A DNA stretch of 64,000 bases, from assembly GCF_000972705.2 (NCBI RefSeq), contig NZ_LATL02000337.1, positions 1-64,000 on the forward strand. Direction: 5' to 3'. Shown here piece after piece: positions 53,877-64,000 of the stretch. The stretch is from Limnoraphis robusta CS-951 (lineage in GTDB: Bacteria > Cyanobacteriota > Cyanobacteriia > Cyanobacteriales > Microcoleaceae). Under the pieces are notes generated by a model. That model was given only the letters and a program-made list of their open reading frames with translations. It did no database searches and was not told the origin of the DNA. Every line of letters begins with the position of its first letter. The stretch's first letter is position 1. The translations under genes were made by a program, and so were the position numbers.

Positions 53877-55228
53877 CGTTCATCTGATTCGTTGTCATGT
53901 TTTAGCGGTAACAAAATCTCAAATTCAGTCCCCACTCCCGGTGTAGAATTTAAAATCAATTGTCCGCCATGCTTTTCGACAATAATTTGATGGCTAATTG
54001 CAAGTCCGAGTCCTGTTCCTTTTCCCACTGGTTTGGTCGTGAAAAAACTCTCAAAAATTCGATTTTGAATTTCTACAGGGATTCCTAAACCGTTATCAGC
54101 GATTTGAATAGAAATGTAGTCTTTAACCTGATCATCTGAATCTGATAATTGTTTGATTTCCGTCTGAATTCTAATTTCACGAGATTCATCCCTATCTGTT
54201 TTTAGGCGTTCTTCTACAGCATCAATACTATTGGCAATTAAATTCATAAAAACCTGGCTTAACTGTCCGGGATAACAAGGAACTAAAGGAATGTCTTGAT
54301 AATTTTTAATGACTGTAATTCCCATCTTGAGACGATTTTTTAGAATTAATAATGTACTGTCCAAACACTCGTGAATATCAGTTTCTTTTCGATGGGAGCC
54401 ATCCATATAGGAAAAACTTCGTAGACTACTAACCAGTTGATTCATCCGTTCGGAAGACAGTTGAATACTTTTAATTAAATCAGGAAAATCTTGTTTTAAA
54501 AATTCGATATCTAGCTCTTCTTTAAACTGTTTTATGTCTTCATTTTCAGCATCGGGAAACTTCTTTTCATAAACCCCTAAAACCGTTAATAGAGTCTGAC
54601 AACTATCTTGAATAAACTTAGAATTTCCCGAAATACAATTGAGAGGATTTCTCAGTTCGTGAGCGAGTCCAGCGACCATTTGACCTAATAAAACTAGCTT
54701 TTCTGTTTGAATTAATTGTGCTTGTGTTTTTTGTTTGAGTAACTGAGTTGCGAGTTGATGAAGATGAGATTGAGCCAATAATAACTGTTGAGTGTCAAGC
54801 ACCTGATATTCTTCAGGAAACAGACGAACAACAATCGGTTCATACAGCATTTCTGTATCTCTTTGCACCGCTCTATTAGCTGCTTCTAAAATCGGAGTAT
54901 TACCCGATAATATTAACAATTCATCCGTCACAAAACGATGTAATAATCGAATACAACGATTTAAAAACAGTTCTCGTCCATAGGGACGACTCAACATTCT
55001 GATAAATCTACGCTGAGAAATCATTCCGACAAACTTTCCTTGATCAGTCAGGATGATACCCGGAAGAAATCGATGGGTTTCAAAAATGCGAGTCAAACTA
55101 ATTCCGGGTTCTTCCAGATCAACTTGAAAACTATACAGGGGAAGATCTTGTACCGTTGATTCTAAATGGATCTCTTGCGTTAAAAAAACAGAGGAAGTAG
55201 AGAATAAAGATTCTGACATCATAACCAT
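53873..55228 (-). CDS. Sensor histidine kinase with N-terminal CBS-like region
   Basis: 451 residues, no membrane span, so cytoplasmic. Residues about 30-165 look like a CBS pair (GIILTDQGKFVGMISQRRFIRMLS and a second ILEAANRAVQRD part) as in some cyanobacterial kinases. HisKA about 185-285 with phospho-His in LAHELRNPLN, HATPase about 300-445 with N box NLIANSIDAVEE, G1 IADNGLGIP, and GKGTGLGLAI. It lacks its own receiver, and no response regulator is adjacent, so it is an orphan. The start is uncertain among ATGs at 55228, 55222 and 55219. Confidence 0.9.
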   Translation of the reverse strand: MVMMSESLFSTSSVFLTQEIHLESTVQDLPLYSFQVDLEEPGISLTRIFETHRFLPGIILTDQGKFVGMISQRRFIRMLSRPYGRELFLNRCIRLLHRFVTDELLILSGNTPILEAANRAVQRDTEMLYEPIVVRLFPEEYQVLDTQQLLLAQSHLHQLATQLLKQKTQAQLIQTEKLVLLGQMVAGLAHELRNPLNCISGNSKFIQDSCQTLLTVLGVYEKKFPDAENEDIKQFKEELDIEFLKQDFPDLIKSIQLSSERMNQLVSSLRSFSYMDGSHRKETDIHECLDSTLLILKNRLKMGITVIKNYQDIPLVPCYPGQLSQVFMNLIANSIDAVEERLKTDRDESREIRIQTEIKQLSDSDDQVKDYISIQIADNGLGIPVEIQNRIFESFFTTKPVGKGTGLGLAISHQIIVEKHGGQLILNSTPGVGTEFEILLPLKHDNESDER

Positions 55229-55906
55229 AATAAACGGGGATTTTTATATGCAAATACTGGACTGAACGCTCGCCTAAACCGGATGTTTTTTGATCTCAAG
55301 AAAGTTCTTCAATCATTTAATCCAGCTTTGAATCAAGATAATAGATCAATTTAAGTTTAGCTAAATAACTCCCCCAATTAGGTTAAGACAAGGTTATATT
55401 TTTTCCGATGTGACTTCCCTCTGGGTTTCAGATCGAGTTTTCGGATTGAATTTAAGAATCCTTTACAGTTAAGGAGATTTCCCCGATCATCCCTGTAGCA
55501 GAACTTGGCGATCGCATCCGTAGAATCACTGAGATTTTCACAGACTGTTAATCACATTATTACTGTGAGGATGTCTTGATTTTTGAGTTTCATCAGAATC
55601 CCAAAAATTAGAAATATTATTAACTAGATCTTCAAATAGATTGAGAGTAGAATGATCATCTATAGCAGTGTGCGCTCCTATGAGGTACAAACCAGAAACC
55701 CGGTTTCTAGCAGAAACCGGGTTTCTACACAATAGTAGATCTTCAAATAGATTGAGAGTAGAATGATCATCTAAACACTTCACTTCTTTTTAAATTTAGA
55801 GATCAATTTTATTAACAGAAGTCAAAAGTCACTGAGTCGAGAGTGACTGGTCACTGCTAGGGGGGTAATTGATCAATCACCCCGACCAGACAGTTCACTG
55901 TTCTTG
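55229..55906. other. Long intergenic region with duplicated 38-bp repeat and nested palindrome
   Basis: About 680 bases between divergent genes. A 38-base sequence starting TAGATCTTCAAATAGATTG occurs at 55625-55662 and 55736-55773. Between the copies lies a paired element, AGAAACCCGGTTTCT-AGC-AGAAACCGGGTTTCT (about 55694-55726), which is a near-palindrome next to its complement. No promoter could be assigned with confidence, and no gene is called here. Confidence 0.6.
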
Positions 55907-57328
55907 ATGGATGCCTCTAATCCTGATAGTCTAAGAAAGACGGTGGTTCGAGTCCTAAAAATAGCATCGGGTTGCACCGTCTCTAGTACCAACAGAGCCG
56001 AATCGCAATCTACTCAAGAACAGCAAAACATGGTAGAACCTCACTCCAAACAACATCCCATAGAGCAGAAAACGACTGCGGTGAAAGCCCTGCAAGCCTT
56101 AGCTCGTCCTAACATAACCTCTCCTTTGGAAAAATCCCCCTCTGCGGTTCCCTTCTTTCAACAGAAAACAATCACTTTAGTCGGGATCACCCTACTGGCG
56201 AGTCTAGCTGTATTGAGTACCCTGATCGCCATTAGCATCGGGCGGGAAAATCATCGACTCAGCGATCGCCTACAAGCCGAACAGTCCCGCCAGCAGACGC
56301 CTTCAGAACAAGAGAAAAAACAACAGTTACAGCAGCAAACCCTCAACACTCGTCAATGTCCAGAATGTGATCTCAGTAGTGCGAACCTACGATCGGCTGA
56401 CCTGCGAGACGCCTACCTTTGGAAAGCTAACCTCAGAGAAGCCGATCTCTCCAATGCTTACCTCGAAAAAGCCGACTTGCGTGGTGCCAACCTGCAAGGG
56501 TCTGACTTGGGTTATGCTAGCTTCAAAAACGCTAACCTGGGTTATGCCAACTTTATGGGGGCCAAACTCACCAATACCGATCTCACCGGCGCCAATCTCT
56601 GGCAAGCTAACCTCAGAGAAACTCAACTCGTTGGTGCTAACTTAGAACAAGCCGACTTGCGTGGCGCCAAACTCGAAAATGCCAACCTCACCTCCGCTAA
56701 ACTCAGTCAAGCCAACTTCGGATCAGCCCTGTTACTCGGCGCTAACTTAGAAGAAGCGAATCTACATCAAGCCGATCTCCAACAAGCCAATCTAACTAAA
56801 GCCCGACTCACTCGTACAGATCTAAGTTCAGCGAACCTGCAAAAAGCCACTCTCGGCGATGCTCAACTGATCGAAGCCAATTTAGAAAACGCCGATTTAA
56901 CAGAAGCTAAACTCTGGGTTGCTCAACTCGAAAAGGCTAACCTCAAAAATGCCATATTAGCAAAAGCCAAACTCGGTTATGCCAAGTTCAAAGGCGCAAA
57001 TTTAGAAGAAGCTGACTTAACCGATGCCATCTTAGAAGGCGTTATTCTAGAAGATGCTAACCTCGAATCAGCCAACCTCGAAGGCGCAAATTTAGAGCGG
57101 GCTAACCTGATTGGTGCCTATCTCAAAGATGCTAATCTGAGGGAAGCCAACCTACAAGGTGCTGATTTACGGGGAGCTAACCTCCAAGACACCAATCTCA
57201 GAAATGCTTATCTACAAGGTGCCAATTTGCGCGGGGCTAACCTCAAAGGTGCTAGTCTCAGAGGTGCGAATTTGCGAGATGTGGATCTAACCGGGGCAAT
57301 TTTACCGAACGGGAAAGTTTCTCCCTAG
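55907..57328 (+). CDS. Membrane-anchored pentapeptide repeat protein
   Basis: 473 residues from ATG 55907 (a TTG precedes it). A disordered Ser/Gln-rich N-terminus, one membrane span (about 88-110, ITLVGITLLASLAVLSTLIA), a Gln-rich charged linker, CPEC, then about sixty A(D/N)LxX pentapeptides (about 155-470) that form a right-handed square beta-helix of some fifteen coils. Pentapeptide proteins are abundant in cyanobacteria and have no general function. Both flanks are unrelated genes; it is probably monocistronic. Confidence 0.92.
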   Translation: MDASNPDSLRKTVVRVLKIASGCTVSSTNRAESQSTQEQQNMVEPHSKQHPIEQKTTAVKALQALARPNITSPLEKSPSAVPFFQQKTITLVGITLLASLAVLSTLIAISIGRENHRLSDRLQAEQSRQQTPSEQEKKQQLQQQTLNTRQCPECDLSSANLRSADLRDAYLWKANLREADLSNAYLEKADLRGANLQGSDLGYASFKNANLGYANFMGAKLTNTDLTGANLWQANLRETQLVGANLEQADLRGAKLENANLTSAKLSQANFGSALLLGANLEEANLHQADLQQANLTKARLTRTDLSSANLQKATLGDAQLIEANLENADLTEAKLWVAQLEKANLKNAILAKAKLGYAKFKGANLEEADLTDAILEGVILEDANLESANLEGANLERANLIGAYLKDANLREANLQGADLRGANLQDTNLRNAYLQGANLRGANLKGASLRGANLRDVDLTGAILPNGKVSP

Positions 57329-57447
57329 TCAAGAGATTTTCATACTTATTCACACAATTGTATGGATTTGTATCGGCAGAATTTTAAGGGATTCAACAGA
57401 TGCAATAATGATCAACTTGATCAGACTGAGATCAAACTGAGAATTAA

Positions 57448-58500
<1,053 letters not shown>

Positions 58501-58536
58501 ATAGAGTCTCCTCAACTTTCAAACTGAATCACCTTC

Positions 58537-58568
58537 AAGCCAAGGAAAAAAGTCTTTGGCTTTTTTTA
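58537..58568 (+). terminator. Terminator of hemB
   Basis: AAGCCAA (58537-58543) pairs with TTGGCTT (58556-58562), followed by seven T in total. It is 37 bases after the hemB stop. Confidence 0.85.
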
Positions 58569-58737
58569 GATGAAGAATTAATAATTTTTCTCAACAGTTT
58601 GTTATAGTTTGCTTGAATATTAGATGAAATTGACCAAAATCAAAAAAATTGATAAAATTTAAAGTATAAAAAAAGATACAGTTTGACAGAAACCAGTCCT
58701 AAAACAAACTCTTTTAAAGCAAAAGAAAAGATCATAA

Positions 58738-61359
58738 ATGCCACATCAACAATATTTTCTCCATCAAATTACCAACCGGATTCGACAATCTCTAGAACTG
58801 CCAGAAATCCTCAACGCAACTGTGGAGGAAACCCGTTTATTTTTAGATGTGGATCGGGTGAAAATTTACCGTTTTGATGCAGATGGCAGTGGAGAAGTGA
58901 TTGCCGAATCCATCAAAGACAAAAACCTTCCTTCACTGTTAAACTTGAAGTTTCCAGCCACAGACATCCCCAGTCGCGATCGCCATCTGTTCATCAAAGC
59001 CAGACAACGGGTAATCGTAGACGTAGCCGCTCAACGGAGAATCACCAATCAACTCGACAGTCCAGAAACCGGAGAGCAACTCCCTCAAGAAGATATCCGC
59101 TACGCCGCCGTCGATCCTTGCCATGTGCAGTATTTAAGCGCAATGGGTGTACAAGCCTCACTGGTGACTCCGATTCTGTACAACAAGCAACTCTGGGGGC
59201 TGTTAGCAGTTCATCATAAAACACCGCGTCCCTACACAGAGCGAGAACTGCAAATCCTGCAATTGATCGTCGATCAAGTCTCCGTTGCGATCGCCCAGTC
59301 AGACCTTCTACGGCGCACCCGAGAACAAGCCCATTATGAAGCAATCATCAATCAAGTCAGCCAACTGCTGCACTGTCCTCTGTCCAGCAACGAAATTCGT
59401 CAGCGTGTTTTAGAAGAAACCGTAGCCGCCCTGAATGCCTCTGGAGGGCGACTGTACATCATCGCCGAACCCACAGGCATCTCCGCACAACTTTACACCG
59501 TCGGGCCTCAACCCCGTCAATCCTTCCTCGAAGAAATTCCACTCTGGGAAAAATTAATTCATTCCATCGGAAAACCCAAGAGTGAACTCAAAGAAACCCA
59601 CTCTTTACAACAGTCGAAGTTATATAGCCAAGACCTACTCAATCACCAACAATTAACCACCTGGAATTTCGGAGAACAAACCCATCGCCTCCTCACCCTA
59701 GAAGATTTGCAAACGGATCAGGATCTCGCACCCCTCGCCCCAGCATTTGAGGGAACCGAGATTCGTTCTATTGCCTTAATTCCCCTCCAGTTTTACTCCT
59801 CACAAGTCGGCTGTCTCACCCTGTTTCGTAACGGCTATAACAGCGAAGTCTACTGGGCAGGTCGTCACAGTCCCGACGAACGCAACCAAAAGCCTCGTTG
59901 TTCCTTTGAAGCTTGGCGAGAACAAAAACTCGATCAAGCCCCTCAGTGGAGTCCTGAAGAACTAAAACTCGCTAAATCCATCGGACTCCATCTTTACATG
60001 GCGATCGCTCAAAAACGAGTCGAGTCGATTATGCGTTATCAAGCCTCCCATGACTCCCTGACTCGCCTTCCCAACCGCCTCCTATTTGATGAACAGCTTG
60101 CTCTAGCCCTCGTCAACAGCAAACAGTATCCTGAAATTCTGGGGGTTGCCTTTTTAGATCTCGATCGCTTTAAAGTCGTTAACGATACCCTTGGCCACGC
60201 CACCGGAGATCGACTGTTGCAGCAAGTCGCCATTCGCCTCAAGCAATGTTTACGAAACTGCGACACCATCGCCCGTTGGGGTGGAGACGAATTCACCCTG
60301 CTTTTCCCTCATCTGAGTTCATCAGAAGAAATCACCAAAATTGCTCAGAGAATCCTCGATAAACTCACCATTCCCTTCGTGATCGATAACCAAGAACTCT
60401 ATGTCACAGCCAGTCTAGGAATTGCCCTCTGTCCCTATGATGGAGAAGATGCCCAACCCCTCCTCAAACACGCCGATGCTGCCATGTATCGCGCCAAACA
60501 GCGAGGTCGCAACAATTATCAACTGTTTGCCGAAGAGATGCACCACAAAGCACTCAATCAACTTGCCTTTGAACGAGACTTGCGCCGCGCCCTCGCCCGA
60601 GAAGAATTTCTCCTCTATTATCAACCCCAAGTCGAAATTGCCACAGGTTGTATCGTGGGTTTAGAAGCCTTAATTCGCTGGCAACATCCCCAACTTGGTT
60701 TCGTTTCCCCGGATCAATTCATTCCCTTAGCCGAAGAAATTGGTTTAATTGCCCCTATCGGACAGTGGGTCTTACAAACCGCTTGCATTCAACATCAAAC
60801 CTGGCTGGCTGAGGGTTTTCCGCCTATAAGAATTGCGGTTAATTTATCCGCCCGACAATTCCATCAATCTCATCTGATCAAAATTATTCTGCAAACCCTG
60901 CAAGAAACCGAAATCGATCCCCAATATCTGGAGTTAGAAATTACTGAAAGTGCTGCGATGCAGGATGTACAGTTCACCATCAAAATTTTACAAGAATTGC
61001 GAGACATGGGCTTACACATCACTATCGATGACTTTGGCACTGGCTACTCATCCCTCAACGTCATCAAACATTTTCCCCTCAATACCCTGAAAATTGACCG
61101 CTCTTTTGTCAAAGATTTAGTCGATAATCCCAATGATGCCGCGATCGCTCAAACCATTGTCGCTTTGGGTAAAGGACTCAAACTCCAAGTCGTCGCTGAA
61201 GGCGTCGAAACCCCCCAACAGTTGGCTTTTTTACGTTCCATTCACTGCGATCTTGCTCAAGGATACTTCTTCTGTCCCCCTGTTCCGGCGGCTGAAATCT
61301 CTCAACTCCTCTGTCAATCTGATCCGAGTCTAAACCTCAAGCCTCCCATTTGTAGCTAA
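58738..61359 (+). CDS. Cph2-type knotless phytochrome with GGDEF-EAL output
   Basis: 873-residue soluble photoreceptor for cyclic-di-GMP control. GAF1 (about 5-190) has the phytochrome FPATDIP motif (72-78, Asp76) and PCH at 127-129, where Cys128 should hold the bilin and His129 stacks on it. GAF2 (about 200-425) carries the PHY-tongue motif PRCSF (386-390) and W373 with a W-x-E nearby. No PAS domain and no knot precede GAF1. GGDEF (about 430-600; RWGGDEF at 513-519, intact) and EAL (about 610-860; EALIRW, ELEITES, DDFGTGYSS, KIDRSF, AEGVET, intact) form the output. Canonical Cph2 has an additional C-terminal GAF3-GGDEF, absent here. Start MPHQQ has only a GA-rich site upstream. Confidence 0.9.
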   Translation: MPHQQYFLHQITNRIRQSLELPEILNATVEETRLFLDVDRVKIYRFDADGSGEVIAESIKDKNLPSLLNLKFPATDIPSRDRHLFIKARQRVIVDVAAQRRITNQLDSPETGEQLPQEDIRYAAVDPCHVQYLSAMGVQASLVTPILYNKQLWGLLAVHHKTPRPYTERELQILQLIVDQVSVAIAQSDLLRRTREQAHYEAIINQVSQLLHCPLSSNEIRQRVLEETVAALNASGGRLYIIAEPTGISAQLYTVGPQPRQSFLEEIPLWEKLIHSIGKPKSELKETHSLQQSKLYSQDLLNHQQLTTWNFGEQTHRLLTLEDLQTDQDLAPLAPAFEGTEIRSIALIPLQFYSSQVGCLTLFRNGYNSEVYWAGRHSPDERNQKPRCSFEAWREQKLDQAPQWSPEELKLAKSIGLHLYMAIAQKRVESIMRYQASHDSLTRLPNRLLFDEQLALALVNSKQYPEILGVAFLDLDRFKVVNDTLGHATGDRLLQQVAIRLKQCLRNCDTIARWGGDEFTLLFPHLSSSEEITKIAQRILDKLTIPFVIDNQELYVTASLGIALCPYDGEDAQPLLKHADAAMYRAKQRGRNNYQLFAEEMHHKALNQLAFERDLRRALAREEFLLYYQPQVEIATGCIVGLEALIRWQHPQLGFVSPDQFIPLAEEIGLIAPIGQWVLQTACIQHQTWLAEGFPPIRIAVNLSARQFHQSHLIKIILQTLQETEIDPQYLELEITESAAMQDVQFTIKILQELRDMGLHITIDDFGTGYSSLNVIKHFPLNTLKIDRSFVKDLVDNPNDAAIAQTIVALGKGLKLQVVAEGVETPQQLAFLRSIHCDLAQGYFFCPPVPAAEISQLLCQSDPSLNLKPPICS

Positions 61360-61472
61360 CTCTATCATCCTGGAGTGCATCTTTCGTTTTCGGGCTACCT
61401 CAATTTTCTGCTATCTCAAACCCCGCTTTCAGTTAGACTGGAGAAAGATAAGGTCTAAAAAAATTGCTGATC

Positions 61473-61904
61473 ATGTCCTCAACTGCAACACCCCTACCGC
61501 CATCGCTTGATCGCATTGTTCAACGGTTCAAACGCGCATCTTCCAACAAACTGCGCTATGAACAACTCCTCACCCTCGCTCAAAAATTGCCTGAATTTCC
61601 CGCCGATGCTAAAATCTCAGACAATAAAGTTCCTGGCTGTGTGTCTCAAGTTTACGTGATTGCAGATTTAGATGATTTCGGCAAAGTGCAATTTCAAGGA
61701 GACTCAGATTCCCAATTAACCAAAGGATTAGTCGCTTTATTAATTCAAGGATTAAACGGACTATCTATCCCCGAAATTGAAAACGTTACTCCTGATTTTA
61801 TTCAAGAAACAGGCCTACAAGCCAGTCTGACTCCCTCACGAGCGAACGGATTTTACAACATCTTCAAAACGATGCAGCAAAAAGCGATTACCTGTCAAGC
61901 TTAA
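61473..61904 (+). CDS. sufE: SufE-family cysteine desulfurase sulfur acceptor
   Basis: 143 residues from ATG 61473 (a TTG lies nine bases upstream). It accepts persulfide sulfur from the SufS desulfurase and passes it to the SufBCD scaffold for Fe-S cluster assembly. The acceptor Cys is in NKVPGCVSQVY, and the rest keeps the family pattern YEQLLTLAQKLPEFP and the C-terminal R-ANGFYNIFKTM helix. It lies 60 bases before hisI, probably in one transcript. Confidence 0.93.
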   Translation: MSSTATPLPPSLDRIVQRFKRASSNKLRYEQLLTLAQKLPEFPADAKISDNKVPGCVSQVYVIADLDDFGKVQFQGDSDSQLTKGLVALLIQGLNGLSIPEIENVTPDFIQETGLQASLTPSRANGFYNIFKTMQQKAITCQA

Positions 61905-61964
61905 TCCCTCAGAAACTCAACACCGATCCTCATTCCTCCTGCCGCAGCTTTCGTTGAAAAAGAG

Positions 61965-62336
61965 ATGATTAATCAAGACTATTTGTGGATAGAAACCCTA
62001 AAATTTAATCAACAAGGATTAATTCCCGCGATCGCTCAAGACTATCAAGATAACACCGTTCTGATGATGGCTTGGATGAATCACGAAGCCCTGCAAAAAA
62101 CCCTCGAAACGGGAGAAGTTCACTACTGGAGTCGTTCTCGAGGTGAACTCTGGCATAAAGGGGCAACATCCGGGCATATTCAAATTGTTAAAGAACTTTA
62201 CTACGATTGTGATGCCGATGTATTGTTAATTAAAATAGACCAAGTTGGAGGCATCGCTTGTCATACCGGAGTCAGAAGTTGTTTTTTTAATTCCGTTCCG
62301 CTCAAAAACTTTCAACGTTTAGGTGAGTTTGATTGA
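61965..62336 (+). CDS. hisI: Phosphoribosyl-AMP cyclohydrolase
   Basis: 123-residue single-domain HisI of histidine synthesis; it opens the purine ring of phosphoribosyl-AMP. Motifs: [23 protein letters not shown], and the zinc/magnesium sites [10 protein letters not shown] and [13 protein letters not shown], all intact. No HisE (pyrophosphohydrolase) domain is fused at the C-terminus, and hisE is not adjacent. Confidence 0.95.
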   Translation: MINQDYLWIETLKFNQQGLIPAIAQDYQDNTVLMMAWMNHEALQKTLETGEVHYWSRSRGELWHKGATSGHIQIVKELYYDCDADVLLIKIDQVGGIACHTGVRSCFFNSVPLKNFQRLGEFD

Positions 62337-62433
62337 AGGTTTATCAAAGGATGAATTAATCATATATAAACTCTCATTAAAATCAAACATCCTCCTACAT
62401 TGTTCACTTCTAACTGTTAGCTAATCACTGATA

Positions 62434-62459
62434 ACTGTTCACTGTTCACTGTTCACTGT
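62434..62459. repeat. TTCACTG heptamer repeat
   Basis: Three tandem CTGTTCA steps just upstream of the cysS start codon, another STRR-type array. It occupies the expected ribosome binding site region, so cysS has no recognisable Shine-Dalgarno sequence. Confidence 0.7.
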
Positions 62460-62464
62460 AAAGA

Positions 62465-63913
62465 ATGTCTCTCCAAATTTATAACACTCAAAGTCGTAGC
62501 AAAGAAACCTTTATCCCCCTAGAACCCGGACAAGTTAAAATGTATTGCTGTGGGGTAACTGTTTATGATTATTGCCATCTCGGTCATGCCCGTTCCTATA
62601 TTGCCTGGGATGTGGTGCGTCGCTATTTAGAATGGTTAGGATACACCGTTAAATACGTGCAGAACTTTACCGATATTGATGATAAAATTCTCAATCGCGC
62701 TCAAGCTGAAAACTCTTCAATGGAAGCCGTATCTGAGCGCTTTATTCAGGCTTATTATGAAGATTTGCGCCGCTTAAACGTTCGAGATGCTGATGCCTAT
62801 CCTCGCGCAACTGAAAATATTACCGAAATTTATCAACTCATTCAACAATTAGAAAAAAAGGGCTACGCCTACGCCAGCAATGGCGATGTTTTCTACAGTG
62901 TTGAAAAATTTCCTGAATACGGTAAACTCTCAGGACGCAAGCAAGATCAACTGCTTGCAGGTGCCAGTGGGCGAGTCTCAGCTTCCGAGGGGGAAAAGAA
63001 ACATTCTTCCGACTTTGCCCTTTGGAAAGCCGCTAAACCCGGAGAACCCGCTTGGGAGTCTCCTTGGGGAGAAGGGCGCCCCGGTTGGCACATAGAATGT
63101 TCGGCAATGGTGCGGCGACTCCTGGGTTCAACCATAGACATTCACGGCGGAGGCGGTGATTTAGTCTTTCCTCACCACGAAAACGAAATTGCTCAGTCAG
63201 AAGCAGCGAACTGTGAACCGCTTGCCCGGTTCTGGATGCACAACGGCATGGTCACAGTCGGCGGGGAAAAGATGTCAAAATCTTTGGGAAATTTTACCAC
63301 GATTCGCCAATTATTGGAACAGGTTGATCCGATGGCAATCCGGTTATTTGTCTTGCAAGCCCATTATCGCAAGCCATTAGATTTTACAACTGAAGCGATC
63401 GCATCAGCAGAAAATGGCTGGAATACGTTTAAAGAAGGGCTATTATTCCAGCATCAATACGGGGAAAAGTTGGGCTGGCATCTCAATGGCAATGGAAACT
63501 CTCTCAGCCTGCACTCAGAAGCCGTTGAACGCTTCCAAACTGCGATGGATGATGATTTTAACACGTCAGGAGGATTAGCGGTTCTGTTTGAACTAGCGAA
63601 GGAGTTACGGAAGGAAGGAAATGTGATCACTCACGAAGGTAAAACGGAAACGCCTCTCGAAGACATTCAGCAAACTTGGTGGACTTTGGTACAACTGTCG
63701 AAGGTGTTGGGGTTAGAAGTTCAGACGCAGGATACCCAAACTGATGCTGTATCTGGGTTGAGTGACGCCGAGATCGAAACTTTAATTCAAAAACGACTCA
63801 ATGCCCGTCAAGCGAAAAATTATGCGGAAAGTGATCAAATTCGCGATCGCTTGAAAGAAGCGGGAATTACGTTAATTGATCGCCCCGGTGGAGAAACCGT
63901 CTGGCATCGTTAA
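62465..63913 (+). CDS. cysS: Cysteine-tRNA ligase
   Basis: 482-residue class I aminoacyl-tRNA synthetase that charges tRNA-Cys. HIGH-type CHLGHARS follows the zinc Cys in [11 protein letters not shown]; zinc ligands recur in HIECSAM and [17 protein letters not shown] appears as [11 protein letters not shown]. The C-terminal DALR anticodon-binding domain ends in [17 protein letters not shown]. Length is normal. Its ribosome binding site is unclear owing to the TTCACTG repeats upstream. Confidence 0.97.
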   Translation: MSLQIYNTQSRSKETFIPLEPGQVKMYCCGVTVYDYCHLGHARSYIAWDVVRRYLEWLGYTVKYVQNFTDIDDKILNRAQAENSSMEAVSERFIQAYYEDLRRLNVRDADAYPRATENITEIYQLIQQLEKKGYAYASNGDVFYSVEKFPEYGKLSGRKQDQLLAGASGRVSASEGEKKHSSDFALWKAAKPGEPAWESPWGEGRPGWHIECSAMVRRLLGSTIDIHGGGGDLVFPHHENEIAQSEAANCEPLARFWMHNGMVTVGGEKMSKSLGNFTTIRQLLEQVDPMAIRLFVLQAHYRKPLDFTTEAIASAENGWNTFKEGLLFQHQYGEKLGWHLNGNGNSLSLHSEAVERFQTAMDDDFNTSGGLAVLFELAKELRKEGNVITHEGKTETPLEDIQQTWWTLVQLSKVLGLEVQTQDTQTDAVSGLSDAEIETLIQKRLNARQAKNYAESDQIRDRLKEAGITLIDRPGGETVWHR

Positions 63914-64000
63914 CTAAGCCGACGGGAAGTCCCCCACCATAGCTGTACTCAGCTTGGTGGTGGGATGAAAGTCGGGGAAAACGGAGGGACGTAGTTTTCC
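63914..64000. mobile_element. Paired hairpins resembling the end of an IS200/IS605 element
   Basis: Right after cysS: CCGAC (63919-63923) and GTCGG (63971-63975) enclose a CCCCACCA/TGGTGGTGGG stem, and a second hairpin GGAAAAC (63976-63982) / GTTTTCC (63994-64000) follows at once. Imperfect subterminal hairpins are typical of IS200/IS605 ends; a structured terminator of cysS is the alternative. The window ends here, so no transposase could be seen. Confidence 0.4.

Noticed and set aside
55538..55783. Minus-strand 81-codon gene
   Set aside because: It starts with GTG without a good ribosome binding site and is made largely of a duplicated 38-base repeat and a dispersed palindrome; kept only as an observation.
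58683..58877. Short frame overlapping the phytochrome start, as a frameshifted N-terminus
   Set aside because: The GAF1 domain is complete from MPHQQ onward, and the shadow frame shows no GAF similarity.

Overview
The window looks like chromosome from a filamentous, non-heterocystous cyanobacterium of the Lyngbya/Limnoraphis/Oscillatoria type. This rests on the many HIP1-type GCGATCGC octamers, heptanucleotide tandem repeat arrays, an SLH-OprB iron porin, a Cph2-type phytochrome, a WD40-tailed protein kinase, DUF4278 and pentapeptide proteins, and dispersed hairpin repeats. Genus is an inference. No rRNA, tRNA or CRISPR array was recognised.

Layout. 0-0.5 kb: right-end/omegaRNA-like remnant of an IS200/IS605 element. 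0.5-2.6 kb: Ser/Thr kinase with a seven-bladed WD40 propeller. 2.8-4.8 kb (minus): SLH-OprB porin. 4.9-10.4 kb (minus): an OmpR-type response regulator followed by a PhoX phosphatase gene split by a complete group II intron that carries its own reverse transcriptase/maturase/HNH protein. 10.9-14.8 kb: creatininase-family protein and a large UPF0182 membrane protein. 14.9-16.4 kb: decayed tnpB, a 40-residue membrane protein (NdhP candidate), four exact-period 115-bp tandem repeats and a heptamer array. 16.6-17.0 kb: DUF4278 protein with a strong terminator.

17.2-32.0 kb is a long plus-strand run of surface glycan genes: an ABC exporter of Wzm/Wzt type, two paralogous methyltransferases with coiled-coil tails, a 2098-residue protein combining sulfotransferase, coiled coil, two GT2, one GT4 and a methyltransferase domain, a sulfotransferase-methyltransferase fusion, and a GT4 enzyme. 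32.3-34.5 kb encodes an RTX-type calcium-binding protein. 34.7-41.7 kb holds further glycosyltransferases, including a GT2-GT2-SPINDLY fusion, and a four-helix-bundle protein. 42.2-48.2 kb is a type I secretion operon (parvulin PPIase, HlyB-like ABC protein with a cyclic-nucleotide-type sensor domain, HlyD adaptor), the likely exporter for the RTX protein. 48.4-53.9 kb has a polytopic membrane protein, rfbC-rfbD-rfbA for dTDP-rhamnose and a GT2 enzyme. 53.9-64 kb holds a histidine kinase, pentapeptide protein, hemB, a Cph2-like photoreceptor with GGDEF-EAL output, sufE, hisI and cysS, ending in hairpins that resemble a mobile element end.

Taken together, the middle 35 kb looks like a surface-coat locus: it makes dTDP-rhamnose, assembles a probably sulfated and methylated glycan, exports it by an ABC-2 transporter, and secretes an RTX protein by type I secretion. 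Several proteins share two accessory modules (a coiled coil ending in an SSKFW-LR motif, and a GW...RPDV...NSGF beta module), which suggests that they are physically or functionally coupled.
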